Source: Saccharothrix sp. NRRL B-16314 (GTDB taxonomy: Bacteria > Actinomycetota > Actinomycetes > Mycobacteriales > Pseudonocardiaceae). Taken from it: a stretch of DNA of 64,000 nucleotides. The stretch lies in contig NZ_JNXC01000008.1 of assembly GCF_000716595.1 (NCBI RefSeq), positions 124,001 through 188,000 of the forward strand, given 5' to 3'. Of the stretch, positions 30,551 through 39,960 are shown piece after piece. The notes under the pieces were generated by a model that saw nothing but the letters and a program-made list of their open reading frames with translations, was not told where the DNA came from and searched no databases. The translations under genes and the position numbers were made by a program. Every line of letters begins with the position of its first letter. The stretch's first letter is position 1.

Positions 30551-32917
30551 TCAGTAGGGCCAGGTCCAGTCGCGGATCTCGGGCAGGTCCTCGCCGTGCT
30601 CGCGGATGTGGGCGTGGTGGCGGGTGCGTTGGTCCTGCATCCGCTGGCGCAGCCCGGCGGCCTTGACGCCCAGGCCGGGGACGCGGTCGATCACGTCGAT
30701 GACGAGCCGGTAGCGGTCCATGTCGTTGAGCACGAGCATGTCGAACGGTGTGGTGGTCGTGCCTTCCTCCTTGTAGCCGCGCACGTGGATGTTGCGGTGG
30801 TTGGTGCGCCGGTAGGTCAGGCGGTGGATCAGCCACGGGTAGCCGTGGTAGGCGAACAGGACCGGCTTGTCCGGCGTGAACACGGCGTCGAACTCGCGGT
30901 CGGGCATGCCGTGCGGGTGCTCGGTGTCCGGTTGCAGGCGCATCAGGTCGACCACGTTGACCACCCGGACCTTCAGCTCCGGCAGGTGCTCGCGCAGCAG
31001 CGCCGTGGCGGCCATGACCTCGAGAGTCGGCGCGTCACCCGCACAGGCCATCACCACGTCCGGCTCGGTCAGGCCGTCGTCCGTGCCGGCCCAGTCCCAG
31101 ATGCCCGCTCCCCTCGCGCAGTGCAGCGCCGCCTCCTCGTGCGACAGCCAGTCCGGCGTGTAGTTCTTGCCGGAGACGATGACGTTGACGTAGTCGCGGC
31201 TGCGCAGGCAGTGGTCCGCGACCGAGAGCAGCGTGTTGGTGTCGGCGGGCAGGTAGACGCGGACGACCTCGGCCTTCTTGTTCATCACGTGGTCGATGAA
31301 GCCGGGGTCCTGGTGGGAGAACCCGTTGTGGTCCTGCCGCCACACGTGCGAGGACAGCAGGTAGTTCAACGACGCCACCGGGCGCCGCCAGTCGATCTCG
31401 CGGTGCGTCTTGAGCCACTTGGCGTGCTGGTTGAACATCGAGTCCACGATGTGGGTGAACGCCTCGTAGCAGTTGAACAGCCCGTGCCGCCCGGTCAGCA
31501 GGTAGCCCTCCAGGAAGCCCTGGCACAGGTGCTCCGACAGCACCTCGACCACGCGGCCGTTGGTCTCCAGGTGCTCGTCGGTGGGCAGCTTGGAGGCGAG
31601 CCACTGCTTGGCGGTCACCTCGAACACCGCGTCCAGCCGGTTCGACGCGGTCTCGTCCGGGCCGAAGACGCGGAAGTTCTTCTCCTCCGCGTTGAGGGTC
31701 ATGACGTCGCGCAGCATCCGGCCCAGCGCGCGGGTCGGCTCGGAGGTGGTGGTGCCGTGCTTGGTCACCTCCACGGAGTACGGGGTGGTTCCGGGCATGC
31801 GCAGTTCGCGCAGCAGCAGGCCGCCGTTGGCGTGCGGGATGGCGCCCATGCGCCGCTCACCGCGCGGCGCGAGGGCCAGCAGTTCCGCGCGCGGATGACC
31901 GTCGGCGTCGAACAACTCCTCCGGCCGGTAGGAGCGCAGCCACGCTTCCAGCTGTCGGAGGTGGGCGGGGTTGTCGCGCACACCGGCGAGCGGGACCTGG
32001 TGGGAGCGCCACGTGCCCTCCACCGGCACGCCGTCCACTTCGGACGGACCGGTCCAGCCCTTCGGCGTGCGCAGCACGATCATCGGCCACCGCGGGCGCT
32101 CGCCGTCCCCGGCGCGGGCCGCCTCCTGGATGCGCTGGATCTCGTCGAACACCTCGTCGAAGACCTCGGCCATGCGCGGGTGCAGCACGTCCGGGTCGTC
32201 ACCCTCGACGTAGTGCGGCGCGTACCCGTAGCCGCGCAGCAGCGCGTCCAACTCCTCCTGCGGGATGCGCGCCAGGATGGTCGGGTTGGCGATCTTGTAG
32301 CCGTTGAGGTGCAGGATCGGCAGCACCGCGCCATCGTGCGCCGGGTCGAGGAACTTGTTGCCGTGCCAGCTCGCGGCCAGCGGACCCGTTTCGGCCTCAC
32401 CGTCGCCCACGACGCACGCCACCACCAGGTCCGGGTTGTCGAACGCCGCGCCGAACGCGTGCGCCAGCGAGTAGCCGAGCTCACCGCCCTCGTGAATGGA
32501 CCCCGGCACCTCGGGCGCGACGTGGCTGGGCACACCGCCCGGGAACGAGAACTGGCGGAACAGCTTGCGCATGCCCTCCCCGTCACGCTGCACGTTCGGG
32601 TGCACGTCGGTGTAGGAGCCCTCCAGCCACGTGTTGGCCAGCAGCGCGGGTCCGCCGTGACCCGGACCGGTCACGAACAGCACGTTCGCCGAACGGTCGT
32701 TGATCACCCGGTTCAGGTGGGCGTAGAGGAAGTTCAGGCCGGGCGTGGTGCCCCAGTGGCCGAGCAGACGGGGCTTGATGTGCTCCGGGGCGAGCGGCTC
32801 GGTGAGCAACGGGTTGTCCAGCAGGTAGATCTGCCCTGCCGACAGGTAGTTCGCGGCCCGCCAGTAGGCGTCGACCAAGGACAAGTGCGGCGCGGTGTCC
32901 TCCGGCTGTTGCGGCAT
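30551..32917 (-). CDS. xfp: Phosphoketolase (xylulose-5-P/fructose-6-P)
   Basis: The 788-residue thiamine-diphosphate enzyme splits xylulose-5-phosphate or fructose-6-phosphate with phosphate to acetyl-phosphate plus an aldose phosphate. Visible blocks are [47 protein letters not shown], the ThDP motif [20 protein letters not shown] and [20 protein letters not shown]. Length matches the family. AGGAGAGCGAGA precedes the ATG. It diverges from the HPF-like gene; a DosR-type half-site lies 35 bp upstream, so oxygen-limited expression is plausible. Confidence 0.96.
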   Translation of the reverse strand: MPQQPEDTAPHLSLVDAYWRAANYLSAGQIYLLDNPLLTEPLAPEHIKPRLLGHWGTTPGLNFLYAHLNRVINDRSANVLFVTGPGHGGPALLANTWLEGSYTDVHPNVQRDGEGMRKLFRQFSFPGGVPSHVAPEVPGSIHEGGELGYSLAHAFGAAFDNPDLVVACVVGDGEAETGPLAASWHGNKFLDPAHDGAVLPILHLNGYKIANPTILARIPQEELDALLRGYGYAPHYVEGDDPDVLHPRMAEVFDEVFDEIQRIQEAARAGDGERPRWPMIVLRTPKGWTGPSEVDGVPVEGTWRSHQVPLAGVRDNPAHLRQLEAWLRSYRPEELFDADGHPRAELLALAPRGERRMGAIPHANGGLLLRELRMPGTTPYSVEVTKHGTTTSEPTRALGRMLRDVMTLNAEEKNFRVFGPDETASNRLDAVFEVTAKQWLASKLPTDEHLETNGRVVEVLSEHLCQGFLEGYLLTGRHGLFNCYEAFTHIVDSMFNQHAKWLKTHREIDWRRPVASLNYLLSSHVWRQDHNGFSHQDPGFIDHVMNKKAEVVRVYLPADTNTLLSVADHCLRSRDYVNVIVSGKNYTPDWLSHEEAALHCARGAGIWDWAGTDDGLTEPDVVMACAGDAPTLEVMAATALLREHLPELKVRVVNVVDLMRLQPDTEHPHGMPDREFDAVFTPDKPVLFAYHGYPWLIHRLTYRRTNHRNIHVRGYKEEGTTTTPFDMLVLNDMDRYRLVIDVIDRVPGLGVKAAGLRQRMQDQRTRHHAHIREHGEDLPEIRDWTWPY

Positions 32918-32951
32918 TCTCGCTCTCCTGACCAGGTGTCGGGCTGCTGGT

Positions 32952-32966
32952 CACCACCTTGGTCCC
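32952..32966 (-). promoter_or_regulatory. DosR-type half-site before phosphoketolase gene
   Basis: On the minus strand GGGACCAAGGTGGTG has one intact GGGAC half and matches only 6 of 13 box positions. It ends 35 bp from the phosphoketolase ATG, the same spacing as the good boxes before HPF and the second narG. Confidence 0.35.
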
Positions 32967-33006
32967 GCCCTCGACCCGGCCCCAGTTCCGAGAGTCCCGG
33001 CCGGCC

Positions 33007-33021
33007 GGGACCTTGGTCACT
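33007..33021 (+). promoter_or_regulatory. DosR-type box before HPF-like gene
   Basis: GGGACCTTGGTCACT matches 11 of 13 defined positions of GGGACTTTNGNCCCT and ends 35 bp before the ATG at 33056. Confidence 0.6.
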
Positions 33022-33055
33022 GTCGACGGCGCGGCGGACGGCGGAGGCTGGGGGC

Positions 33056-33352
33056 ATGAGCCACGTGCACGAGATCGTCACCATCAGGGTCGACATGGCC
33101 GCCGGAGTGCCCGGAGAGGCCACCGACTACGCCCGCGCCAAGGTCGCCGCCGTCGCCAAGTACGCCCCCGCCGACATCGCCTACGCCAGGGTCCGGCTGA
33201 GCACCGACGGGCCGCGGTTGTTGGTCGCGCACGCGTCGCTGGACGTCAACGGGACACCGGTGAACGCCGAGGCGAGCGCGGAGACCTACCAGGAGGCCGT
33301 GGACGAGCTGCACGACAAGTTGCAGCACCAACTCGCCCACATGGGTCGCTGA
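33056..33352 (+). CDS. Short HPF/RaiA-like ribosome-associated protein
   Basis: The 98-residue protein (VTIRVDMAAGVPGEATDYAR; AKVAAVAKYAPADIAYARVR; LVAHASLDVNGTPVNAEASA; EAVDELHDKLQHQL) has the beta-alpha-beta-beta-beta-alpha pattern of the HPF/RaiA N-terminal domain, without the C-terminal dimerisation domain of long HPF. Such proteins sit in the mRNA/tRNA channel and idle ribosomes. Mycobacterial DosR regulons contain a similar small protein (Rv1738). A DosR-type box precedes it, so it likely acts in hypoxic dormancy. Confidence 0.8.
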   Translation: MSHVHEIVTIRVDMAAGVPGEATDYARAKVAAVAKYAPADIAYARVRLSTDGPRLLVAHASLDVNGTPVNAEASAETYQEAVDELHDKLQHQLAHMGR

Positions 33353-33367
33353 ACCACGCCACCGGAC

Positions 33368-33404
33368 AGCCGGTGATCCGGTACTCGCTCCCGGATCACC
33401 GGCT
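33368..33404. terminator. Bidirectional hairpin between HPF-like and ATPase genes
   Basis: A perfect 14-bp stem (33368-33381 with 33391-33404) and a 9-nt loop separate convergent genes ending at 33352 and 33432. Confidence 0.8.
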
Positions 33405-33431
33405 CGTCGTGTCCTCGGTGGTACAGCCCTG

Positions 33432-35951
33432 TCATTCCCGTCGACGCCACCACTTCTCGACCTCCACCACCCCGTAGGCGATCACGGCCAGCACCGCCAC
33501 GGCCGCCCAGTCGCGCCAGCCGATCGGCTCGGTGTGGAACAACGTGTTCATGAACGGCGCGTAGGTGAACAGCAGTTGCAGCACGACCGTGACGGCGATG
33601 CCGACCAGCAGCCACGGGTTGCGGCGGAAGCCGACGTGCGGCCGGAGGTGCCGCAGCGACCGGCAGTTGAACAGGTAGGCGACCTGGGCGGCCACGAACA
33701 CGTTCACCGCCACCGTGCGCGCCTGGTCCAGGGTGCCGCCGTGCAGGTGGAACGCGGCGAACGACCCGGCCAGCAGCACGGCGGAGACGAGCAGGATGCG
33801 CTGCACCAGGGCGCGGGTCAGCAGCGGCAGTGACGGCGGCAGCGGCGGGCGGTGCATGACGCCCGGCTCGCGTGGTTCGAAGGCCAGCGTCAGGCCGAGC
33901 GCCACGGCGGTGGTCATGTTGATCCACAGGATCTGCACCGGCAGGATCGGCAGGGCGGTGCCGAGCAGGATCGCGGTGAGGATGACCAGGCCCTCGGCCA
34001 TGTTCGTCGGCAGCGTCCAGATGATGAACTTGCGCAGGTTGTCGAAGACCGCCCGCCCCTCCTCCACCGCGGCGCGGATGGACGAGAAGTTGTCGTCGGT
34101 GAGGACCATGTCGGCGGCCTGCTTGGCGACCTCGGTGCCGCCGCGGCCCATCGCCACGCCGATGTCGGCCCGCCTCAGCGCCGGTGCGTCGTTGACGCCG
34201 TCGCCGGTCATCGCGACGACGTGCCCGTCGACCTGGAACTGCTTGACCAGCCGCAACTTCTCCTCGGGTGACACGCGGGCGTGCACGGCGTCGTCGGGCA
34301 GGGAGAAGTGGGCGGCGATCGCGCGGGCGGTGCCGACGTGGTCGCCGGTGATCATCCGGACTTCGATACCCGCGTCCCGGCAGGCGCGGACCGCCTCGAT
34401 CGCCTCCGGTCGGGGCGGGTCGTGCATCGCCTGGAGACCCAGCAGCACGGCCCCGTGCAACGTCTCTTCGGTCAACGGCGCGTCTTCGGGCACCTGCGTC
34501 CGGGCGAACGCGAGCACGCGCATCCCCTGGTGCGCGAGCCGGTCGGCCTCACCGTGGTCGGTGGCGCCGGTGAACTCGAAGATCCGCTCGACAGCGCCCT
34601 TGAGGTAGACCACGCCACCGGCGTGCCGGGTGGCCATGAAACGGCGTTGAGAGGTGAACGGCAGCTCGTCCACGCGCTCGGGCACGTCGTCGGCCGTCAA
34701 CCCGGCCTTGCGGGCGGACACGACGAGGGCGGCTTCGGTGGGGTCGCCCACCGCGGTCCAGCGGCCGTCCTGGAGGACGACGTGGGCGTCGTTGCACGCC
34801 AGGCCGGCCAGCAACACCTCGCGCACCGCGTCCGGCGGCGGCAGGTGCTCGCCCAGCGGTGAGTAGCCGATGCCTTCGACCTCCCACCTGGCGTCACCGG
34901 CCACGACGCGCCGCACCGTCATGGCGTTGGCGGTGAGGGTGCCGGTCTTGTCGGTGCAGATGACGGTGGTGCTGCCGAGGGTTTCCACGGCGGGCAGGCG
35001 GCGGATGACGGCGTTGCGCCGCGCCATCCGGGCGACACCGATGGCCAGCGTCACCGTCACCGCGGCGGGCAGCCCTTCCGGGATCGCACCGACGGCGAGC
35101 GCCACGGCCGCGGTCACCATCTCGGCGAACGGCTCGCCGCGCAGCACCCCGATCACGACGCTGACCACGGCCAACCCCAGGATGACGACGGTCAACAGCT
35201 TGCTGAACCGCGACAGCTTGCGGGTCAGCGGCGTCTGGACGGTGGTCGTGCTGCCCACCAGCCGGTGCACGCGCCCGATCTCGGTGTCCGCGCCGGTGGC
35301 GACCACGACGCCGCGCCCGCCGCCGGTGGTGACCAGCGTGCCGGAGTAGGCCATGTTCGTGCGGTCGGCCAACCCGGTGTCGTGCGGGACGGGCAGCGGG
35401 TCCTTGGCCGACGCCTGCGACTCGCCGGTCAACGCGGACTCGTCCACGCGCAGCTCACGCGTGCGCACCAGCCGCAGGTCGGCTGGCACCTGATCGCCTT
35501 CGTCCAGCACCACCAGGTCTCCGGGCACCAGTTCGCCGGACGTGATGCGGGAGGCGGTGCCGTCGCGGATCACGGTCGCCTCCGTGCGGACCATCGCCTC
35601 CAGGGCGTCGAGCGCCCGTTCGGCCCGCACCTCCTGCAAGTAGCCGACGATCGCGTTGACGAGGACCACGCCCAGCACCACGGAGGCGTCCACGGTCTCG
35701 CCCAGCGCCGCCGTCAGCGCCGCCGCGCCCAGCAGCACGTAGATCAGCGGGTTGTGGAACTGCGCGAGCATCCGCCGCAGCCGGCCAGGGCCACGGCGCT
35801 CGGGCAGCGTGTTCGGGCCGAGTGAGGTCAGCCGTTCGGCTGCGACGGCACCGGACAGCCCGGTGTCGGCGTCGGTCTCGGCGAGCAGCACGACCTCGTG
35901 CACCGGCATGCCGTGCGTCGTGGCCTCTTGGTCAACCGTGGTCGACGGCAT
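33432..35951 (-). CDS. P2-type cation-transporting ATPase (CtpF-like)
   Basis: The 839-residue ATPase has an N-terminal cation-ATPase domain (LSGAVAAERLTSLGPNTLPE), LTGES, the PEGLP helix, CTDKTGTLT, TGDGVNDAPALRRADIGVAMG and a C-terminal multi-helix domain. It is the Ca2+/Na+-type P2 group, like CtpF of the mycobacterial DosR regulon, and pumps cations using ATP. The ATG at 35951 lies 20 nt inside the end of the CBS gene, with GGAGA 8 nt upstream. It is the last gene of a six-gene coupled operon starting at 40442. Confidence 0.93.
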   Translation of the reverse strand: MPSTTVDQEATTHGMPVHEVVLLAETDADTGLSGAVAAERLTSLGPNTLPERRGPGRLRRMLAQFHNPLIYVLLGAAALTAALGETVDASVVLGVVLVNAIVGYLQEVRAERALDALEAMVRTEATVIRDGTASRITSGELVPGDLVVLDEGDQVPADLRLVRTRELRVDESALTGESQASAKDPLPVPHDTGLADRTNMAYSGTLVTTGGGRGVVVATGADTEIGRVHRLVGSTTTVQTPLTRKLSRFSKLLTVVILGLAVVSVVIGVLRGEPFAEMVTAAVALAVGAIPEGLPAAVTVTLAIGVARMARRNAVIRRLPAVETLGSTTVICTDKTGTLTANAMTVRRVVAGDARWEVEGIGYSPLGEHLPPPDAVREVLLAGLACNDAHVVLQDGRWTAVGDPTEAALVVSARKAGLTADDVPERVDELPFTSQRRFMATRHAGGVVYLKGAVERIFEFTGATDHGEADRLAHQGMRVLAFARTQVPEDAPLTEETLHGAVLLGLQAMHDPPRPEAIEAVRACRDAGIEVRMITGDHVGTARAIAAHFSLPDDAVHARVSPEEKLRLVKQFQVDGHVVAMTGDGVNDAPALRRADIGVAMGRGGTEVAKQAADMVLTDDNFSSIRAAVEEGRAVFDNLRKFIIWTLPTNMAEGLVILTAILLGTALPILPVQILWINMTTAVALGLTLAFEPREPGVMHRPPLPPSLPLLTRALVQRILLVSAVLLAGSFAAFHLHGGTLDQARTVAVNVFVAAQVAYLFNCRSLRHLRPHVGFRRNPWLLVGIAVTVVLQLLFTYAPFMNTLFHTEPIGWRDWAAVAVLAVIAYGVVEVEKWWRRRE

Positions 35952-36555
35952 GTCGGGTCTCCGGGAAGCGGACGTCGACCACGCCGGGCACGGCGCCCGC
36001 CAGCACCGCGGCGACGTGCCGATCGCACTCGTCGTCCAACGCGTCCACGATCGACACGTGGCCGTCCACCACGGACACCGTCCAGCGGTGCGGGTCGGCG
36101 TAGAGGCCCAGGCGGTGCCGGACCTCGGTGGCCAGCGTCCGGTCGTCACGGCTGATCGCGCGCAGCATGTCGCGGCGGGTGACGATGCCGACCAGCCGCT
36201 TGCCGTCCACCACGCACGCGCTGCGCACGCCGTGCTCAATCATCCGCCGCGCCAACGCCGCGACGTCCGTGCCGGGTGTCGCAGCGACCGCCGGCTCGTT
36301 CATCACGTCGGCGACCGTCCTGCGCGGGACGGCACGCGCCCGTGACGGCCGGCCGTGCACGAGCGACCGGGGGTCGACGGGCAGCCGATCGCGCAGCGCG
36401 TCGGTCTCGGTGACCACACCGACCAGGGTGCCGGCTCCGTCGACCACCGGCAGCGCGGTGAACCCCTTGGCCGCGAGCAGCGCCGCCGCGTCACGAGCCG
36501 GCGACTCGGGCGACACGGTCACCACGTCCCGTGTCATGAGGTCACGCACCCTCAT
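35932..36555 (-). CDS. Two-CBS-domain protein with C-terminal BON-like region
   Basis: The 207-residue soluble protein has two CBS domains (about 1-60: MRVRDLMTRDVVTVSPESPA; about 80-135: VADVMNEPAVAATPGTDVAA) and a BON-like tail (VRHRLGLYADPHRWTVSVVD; GVVDVRF). CBS pairs bind adenosine nucleotides and sense energy state. Rv2626c (HRP1) in the DosR regulon is a comparable but BON-less protein. It overlaps the upstream USP as ATGA and the downstream ATPase by 20 nt. Confidence 0.92.
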   Translation of the reverse strand: MRVRDLMTRDVVTVSPESPARDAAALLAAKGFTALPVVDGAGTLVGVVTETDALRDRLPVDPRSLVHGRPSRARAVPRRTVADVMNEPAVAATPGTDVAALARRMIEHGVRSACVVDGKRLVGIVTRRDMLRAISRDDRTLATEVRHRLGLYADPHRWTVSVVDGHVSIVDALDDECDRHVAAVLAGAVPGVVDVRFPETRHAVDHG

Positions 36556-37025
36556 CGCCCGGCCTCCCGTCCAGCACGGATCGCGGCCCCGGCGTGCTGC
36601 CCGTCAGACGGCGGGATGACGACCACCGGCACGGTCGCGTGCCGAACGCAGTGCGCGCTGGTGCTGCCGAGCAACACCTGCCGAAGCCGGCTGCCGCTGT
36701 GGGAGGCCACCACCAGCATCGACGCGTCCCGTGCCTGCGCCTCCAGCGCCTCCGCCGCCGGTCCCCGCACGCAGTGCCGGATGATCCGGGGGAACTCCAG
36801 CCGGCCGACGGACGCCACGCGCAAGGCGTCGTCGACCAGCACCTCCGAGCGGACCCGCGCGGCCTGCTCGGACGTCATCGTCCAGTCGGCCAACGGCTCG
36901 TACGGATAGGCGTTGACCACGTGCAGCGGCAACTTGCGCTGCGCCGCCTCGTCCATCGCCCAGCGCAACGCGCGTTCGCCCGCCGGGCTGCCGTCGACAC
37001 CGACCACGATCGGACCTGCGTTCAC
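36552..37025 (-). CDS. Universal stress protein, single domain
   Basis: The 157-residue USP has the nucleotide-binding fold: IVVGVDGSPAGERALRWAMDEA at the N-terminus and VVASHSGSRLRQVLLGSTSAHCVRHATVPVVVI near the end (the G-2x-G-9x-G(S/T) pattern is partly changed: SHSGS). The GTG start overlaps the OsmC-like stop as GTGA. Part of the DosR-type operon. Confidence 0.93.
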   Translation of the reverse strand: MNAGPIVVGVDGSPAGERALRWAMDEAAQRKLPLHVVNAYPYEPLADWTMTSEQAARVRSEVLVDDALRVASVGRLEFPRIIRHCVRGPAAEALEAQARDASMLVVASHSGSRLRQVLLGSTSAHCVRHATVPVVVIPPSDGQHAGAAIRAGREAGR

Positions 37026-37336
37026 GACTCCACCTCGTTCAGCTCGATGACGATCTCCGGCGCTCGCCGGAGCGTGTTGTGCGCGGTGCGGTGCCGGACC
37101 GCGGCCAGAAGGGCGGTCTCGTGCCGCTCGGACGTCCAGGCCGCCACCCGCACGGCCGGCCGCCCCTCGGCGACGCGGACCAGGCCATGGACGCCACCGG
37201 CAGCTCGACTCCCGGGGCCAGGTCTTGACCGCCGGCCCCCGCGCGGCTGGTCGGTGCCGACGTTGTGGTCGCGCAGCCGCACCCCGTACGCCTCGCCGGA
37301 CCGGCAGGACACCTCGACCGGCGTGGTGGCGGTCAT
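37022..37336 (-). CDS. Degenerate or shortened OsmC-family protein
   Basis: The 104-residue ORF begins like OsmC (VEVSCRSGEAYGVRLRDHNV; GTDQPRGG) and ends like OsmC (RHETALLAAVRHRTAHNTLR; APEIVIELNE). The middle differs: another frame at about 37175-37240 encodes the family-like AGGQDLAPGVELPVASMAW. No peroxidatic Cys-containing helix (usually SLAxC) is present, and the ORF is about 40 residues short of the family. GAGGAGG precedes the ATG and both ends overlap neighbours (ATGA, GTGA), so translation is maintained through it. It may be a decaying peroxidase kept for coupling. Confidence 0.6.
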   Translation of the reverse strand: MTATTPVEVSCRSGEAYGVRLRDHNVGTDQPRGGRRSRPGPGSRAAGGVHGLVRVAEGRPAVRVAAWTSERHETALLAAVRHRTAHNTLRRAPEIVIELNEVES

Positions 37337-39960
37337 GACGTCCTCCTCGGGTCGCGGAGCCGACGCAGGAACGGGTCGACCGGCTCGGCCGGCGCGACGC
37401 GGACCCTGGCGTCCACCGCCAGCGCGCGCGGCCCGGTCAGGACGAGCGGGTTGAGGTCGAGTTCGGCGAGCTCCGGCACGAGTTCGGCCAGCCGGCCGAC
37501 CCGCAGCAGCACGTCCCGCACGGCCGCCTCGTCGTGCTCGCGGAACACCTTCGGCGCGGCGCGGAAGCCGCGCAGCAGGTCGTCGGCGTCCGCCCGCGAC
37601 AGCGGTGCGAGGGCCGCGGCGCGGTCGTCGAGCAGGTCGGTGTCCACGCCACCCAGACCGGTCACCACGAGGGGACCGAACTGGGGATCGGTCACCACGC
37701 CCACGATCAGTTCGCGTCCCCGCTCGGCCATGGGCTGCACGAACACGCCGTGCAACTGCTCGCCGAACCGATCGCGCAGCGACTCGAAGGCGTAGGTCAC
37801 CGCGTCCTCGCCCGCCAGGTCGAGCAGCACGCCGCCGCCCTTGCTCTTGTGCAGCAGTCCCCGTGCCACGGCCTTCAGCGCGACGGGTCCGCCGAAGGAC
37901 CGCTGTGCCACCACCGCCGCCTCGGCGTCCCGCACCAGCACGCCGCCCAGGACCGGCAGCCCGAACGCACCCAGCAGCCGCACCACCTGATCGGGGTCCA
38001 GCCACCCGCCTCCGGGTTCGGCCGCGAAGTGCTCGGCCACCACGGCGCGGGCGGTCGGCAGGTCGATCCCCGACAACTCGTCCGACTGCGGCGCCGGGCG
38101 GCGCAACCAGGTCGCGCGCTCGGCCAGCGCGGCGAGCACGGCGGCGGCGCGAGCGGGCTCGGTGTAGCAGGCGATGGCGTCGTCGCGCAGCGACACGGCC
38201 CCGTCCTGGTCGGGGCTCACCGCGAGCACCGGCTTGGCCGTGGGGTGGATGCCACCGGCCGGGTCGCCCAACGCGGTGGGGACGGTGACCGCGATGACCG
38301 CGTCCACCGCCGGATCGGCCACCAGCAGGTCAAGGCAGCGGCCGAACGTCGCCTCGTCCACGACCGCGGTGGTGTCGACCGGGTTGTGGGCGCTGGCGGT
38401 GCCCGGCAGCAGCGCTTCGAGCGCCTCGACCGTGCCCTGGCCCAGGTCGGCTACGACCAGTCCGTGGTGGGCGCAGGCGTCCGCGGCCAGCACACCGAGC
38501 CCGCCCGCGTTGCCCAGCACAGCCACGGAACGCCCGGTGGGCAGCGGGGTGCCGTGCAGCGCGGCCAGCACGTCGACCATCTCCTCGACACCGTCGACCG
38601 CGATCACGCCCGCCTGCCGGAACAACGCGTCCCGCGTCACGGCCGGGGTGGCGGTCGAGGCGGTGTGCGACGCGGCGGCACGCTGACCGGCTTCGCTGCT
38701 CGCGGCCCGGATCGCCAGCACCGGCTTGCGGCGCGCCACCCGCCGGGCCAGGCGGGAGAACTTGCGCGGGTTGCCGAACGACTCCAGGTACAGCGCCACG
38801 GCGCGGGTCCGCTCGTCGCGTTCCCACCACAGCAGCAGGTCGTTTCCGCTCACGTCGAACTTGTCGCCGGTCGAGACCAGCTGTGAAGTGCCCAGCCCGA
38901 GCCTGCGCAGCCGCTCGGCAACCGCGATCGCCACCCCACCGGACTGCGTGACCAGGCCGATCCCGCCCTGCCCGGTCCGGTCGCGGGTGAAGGTGGCGTC
39001 CAGGCGCACGTCCGGGTCGGTGCTGGACACGCCGACGCAGTTCGGGCCGACCATCCGCATGCCGTGCCGGCGCACGACCTCCAGCAGGCGGTCGGGTTCG
39101 ACGCCGGAGGTGATCACGACCAGCGCTTTCACCCCGCGTCGCCCGCAGTCCTCGGCCACCTGCGCGACCGCTTCGGCCGGCACGCACACCACGGCGAGGT
39201 CCGGCGCCTCGGGCAGGTCGGTCACGGTCGGGTGGCACGGCACGCCCAGCACGTGGCGGGCGTGGGGGTTCACGGCGTACAGCGCACCGGCGTAGTCGCC
39301 GCCGAGCAGGTTGGCCAGCACCGCGTTGCCCACGGAGGACGACTTGCGGCTCGCCCCGACCACCACGACCGACTTCGGCTTGAGGACCGCGCGCAGGCTG
39401 GCCACGTCGGCGGCCTGCTCGCGGTCGGCGACGGCCTCCAGGTAGCGCTCGCCGAGGTCGAGCCCCAGGTCGACGCGCACCTCGCCGCTGTCCGCCTCGG
39501 ACGTCGACACCAGGCCCAAGTCGGCGAAGACCCGCAGCATCTTCGAATTCGCTGTGAGCACGTCGGCGCGGAACCGCCGCACGCCCCGCCGGCGTGCCGC
39601 GGAAACCAGGTGCTCGAGCAACAACGTGCCGACGCCGTGGGACTGCCGGTCGTGCGCGACCACCAGCGCCACCTCTGCGGTGTCGTCGTCGAGCGGGACG
39701 TAGCTCGCGGCGCCTACCAGCACGTCGGAGGCGAACGCGCCGATCACGACGTGCCGCGGCTCCTCGGGCGAGGTCAACCGGGCGACGAACTCGTCCAGGT
39801 GCCTCGGCGCGGAGCTGAAGAACCGCAGGTAGCGGTCGTCCACCGGCAGGTCGCGGTGCAGCGCGGACAGCGCGTCCGCATCGGCCGGCCCCAGCTCGCG
39901 CAGCGCCACCACGGAGCCGTCGGCCAACAACGCCCGGTCGACGTTCACCGAGGCGGTCAC
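37333..39960 (-). CDS. GNAT acetyltransferase fused to ADP-forming acyl-CoA synthetase-like protein (Pat-type)
   Basis: The 875-residue fusion has an N-terminal GNAT domain (about 1-160; LVVAHDRQSHGVGTLLLEHL as the acetyl-CoA loop), then CoA-binding and ligase domains (KPKSVVVVGASRKSSSVGNA; GMRMVGPNCVGV; GLVTQSGGVAIAV) and a C-terminal ATP-grasp region (GFVQP-like VFVQPMAERGRELIVG). This layout matches PatZ/PatA-type protein lysine acetyltransferases, though the order of GNAT and synthetase varies. The GTG at 39960 overlaps the USP stop as GTGA. Its operon partners suggest regulation of acetyl-CoA metabolism in hypoxia. Confidence 0.9.
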   Translation of the reverse strand: MTASVNVDRALLADGSVVALRELGPADADALSALHRDLPVDDRYLRFFSSAPRHLDEFVARLTSPEEPRHVVIGAFASDVLVGAASYVPLDDDTAEVALVVAHDRQSHGVGTLLLEHLVSAARRRGVRRFRADVLTANSKMLRVFADLGLVSTSEADSGEVRVDLGLDLGERYLEAVADREQAADVASLRAVLKPKSVVVVGASRKSSSVGNAVLANLLGGDYAGALYAVNPHARHVLGVPCHPTVTDLPEAPDLAVVCVPAEAVAQVAEDCGRRGVKALVVITSGVEPDRLLEVVRRHGMRMVGPNCVGVSSTDPDVRLDATFTRDRTGQGGIGLVTQSGGVAIAVAERLRRLGLGTSQLVSTGDKFDVSGNDLLLWWERDERTRAVALYLESFGNPRKFSRLARRVARRKPVLAIRAASSEAGQRAAASHTASTATPAVTRDALFRQAGVIAVDGVEEMVDVLAALHGTPLPTGRSVAVLGNAGGLGVLAADACAHHGLVVADLGQGTVEALEALLPGTASAHNPVDTTAVVDEATFGRCLDLLVADPAVDAVIAVTVPTALGDPAGGIHPTAKPVLAVSPDQDGAVSLRDDAIACYTEPARAAAVLAALAERATWLRRPAPQSDELSGIDLPTARAVVAEHFAAEPGGGWLDPDQVVRLLGAFGLPVLGGVLVRDAEAAVVAQRSFGGPVALKAVARGLLHKSKGGGVLLDLAGEDAVTYAFESLRDRFGEQLHGVFVQPMAERGRELIVGVVTDPQFGPLVVTGLGGVDTDLLDDRAAALAPLSRADADDLLRGFRAAPKVFREHDEAAVRDVLLRVGRLAELVPELAELDLNPLVLTGPRALAVDARVRVAPAEPVDPFLRRLRDPRRTS

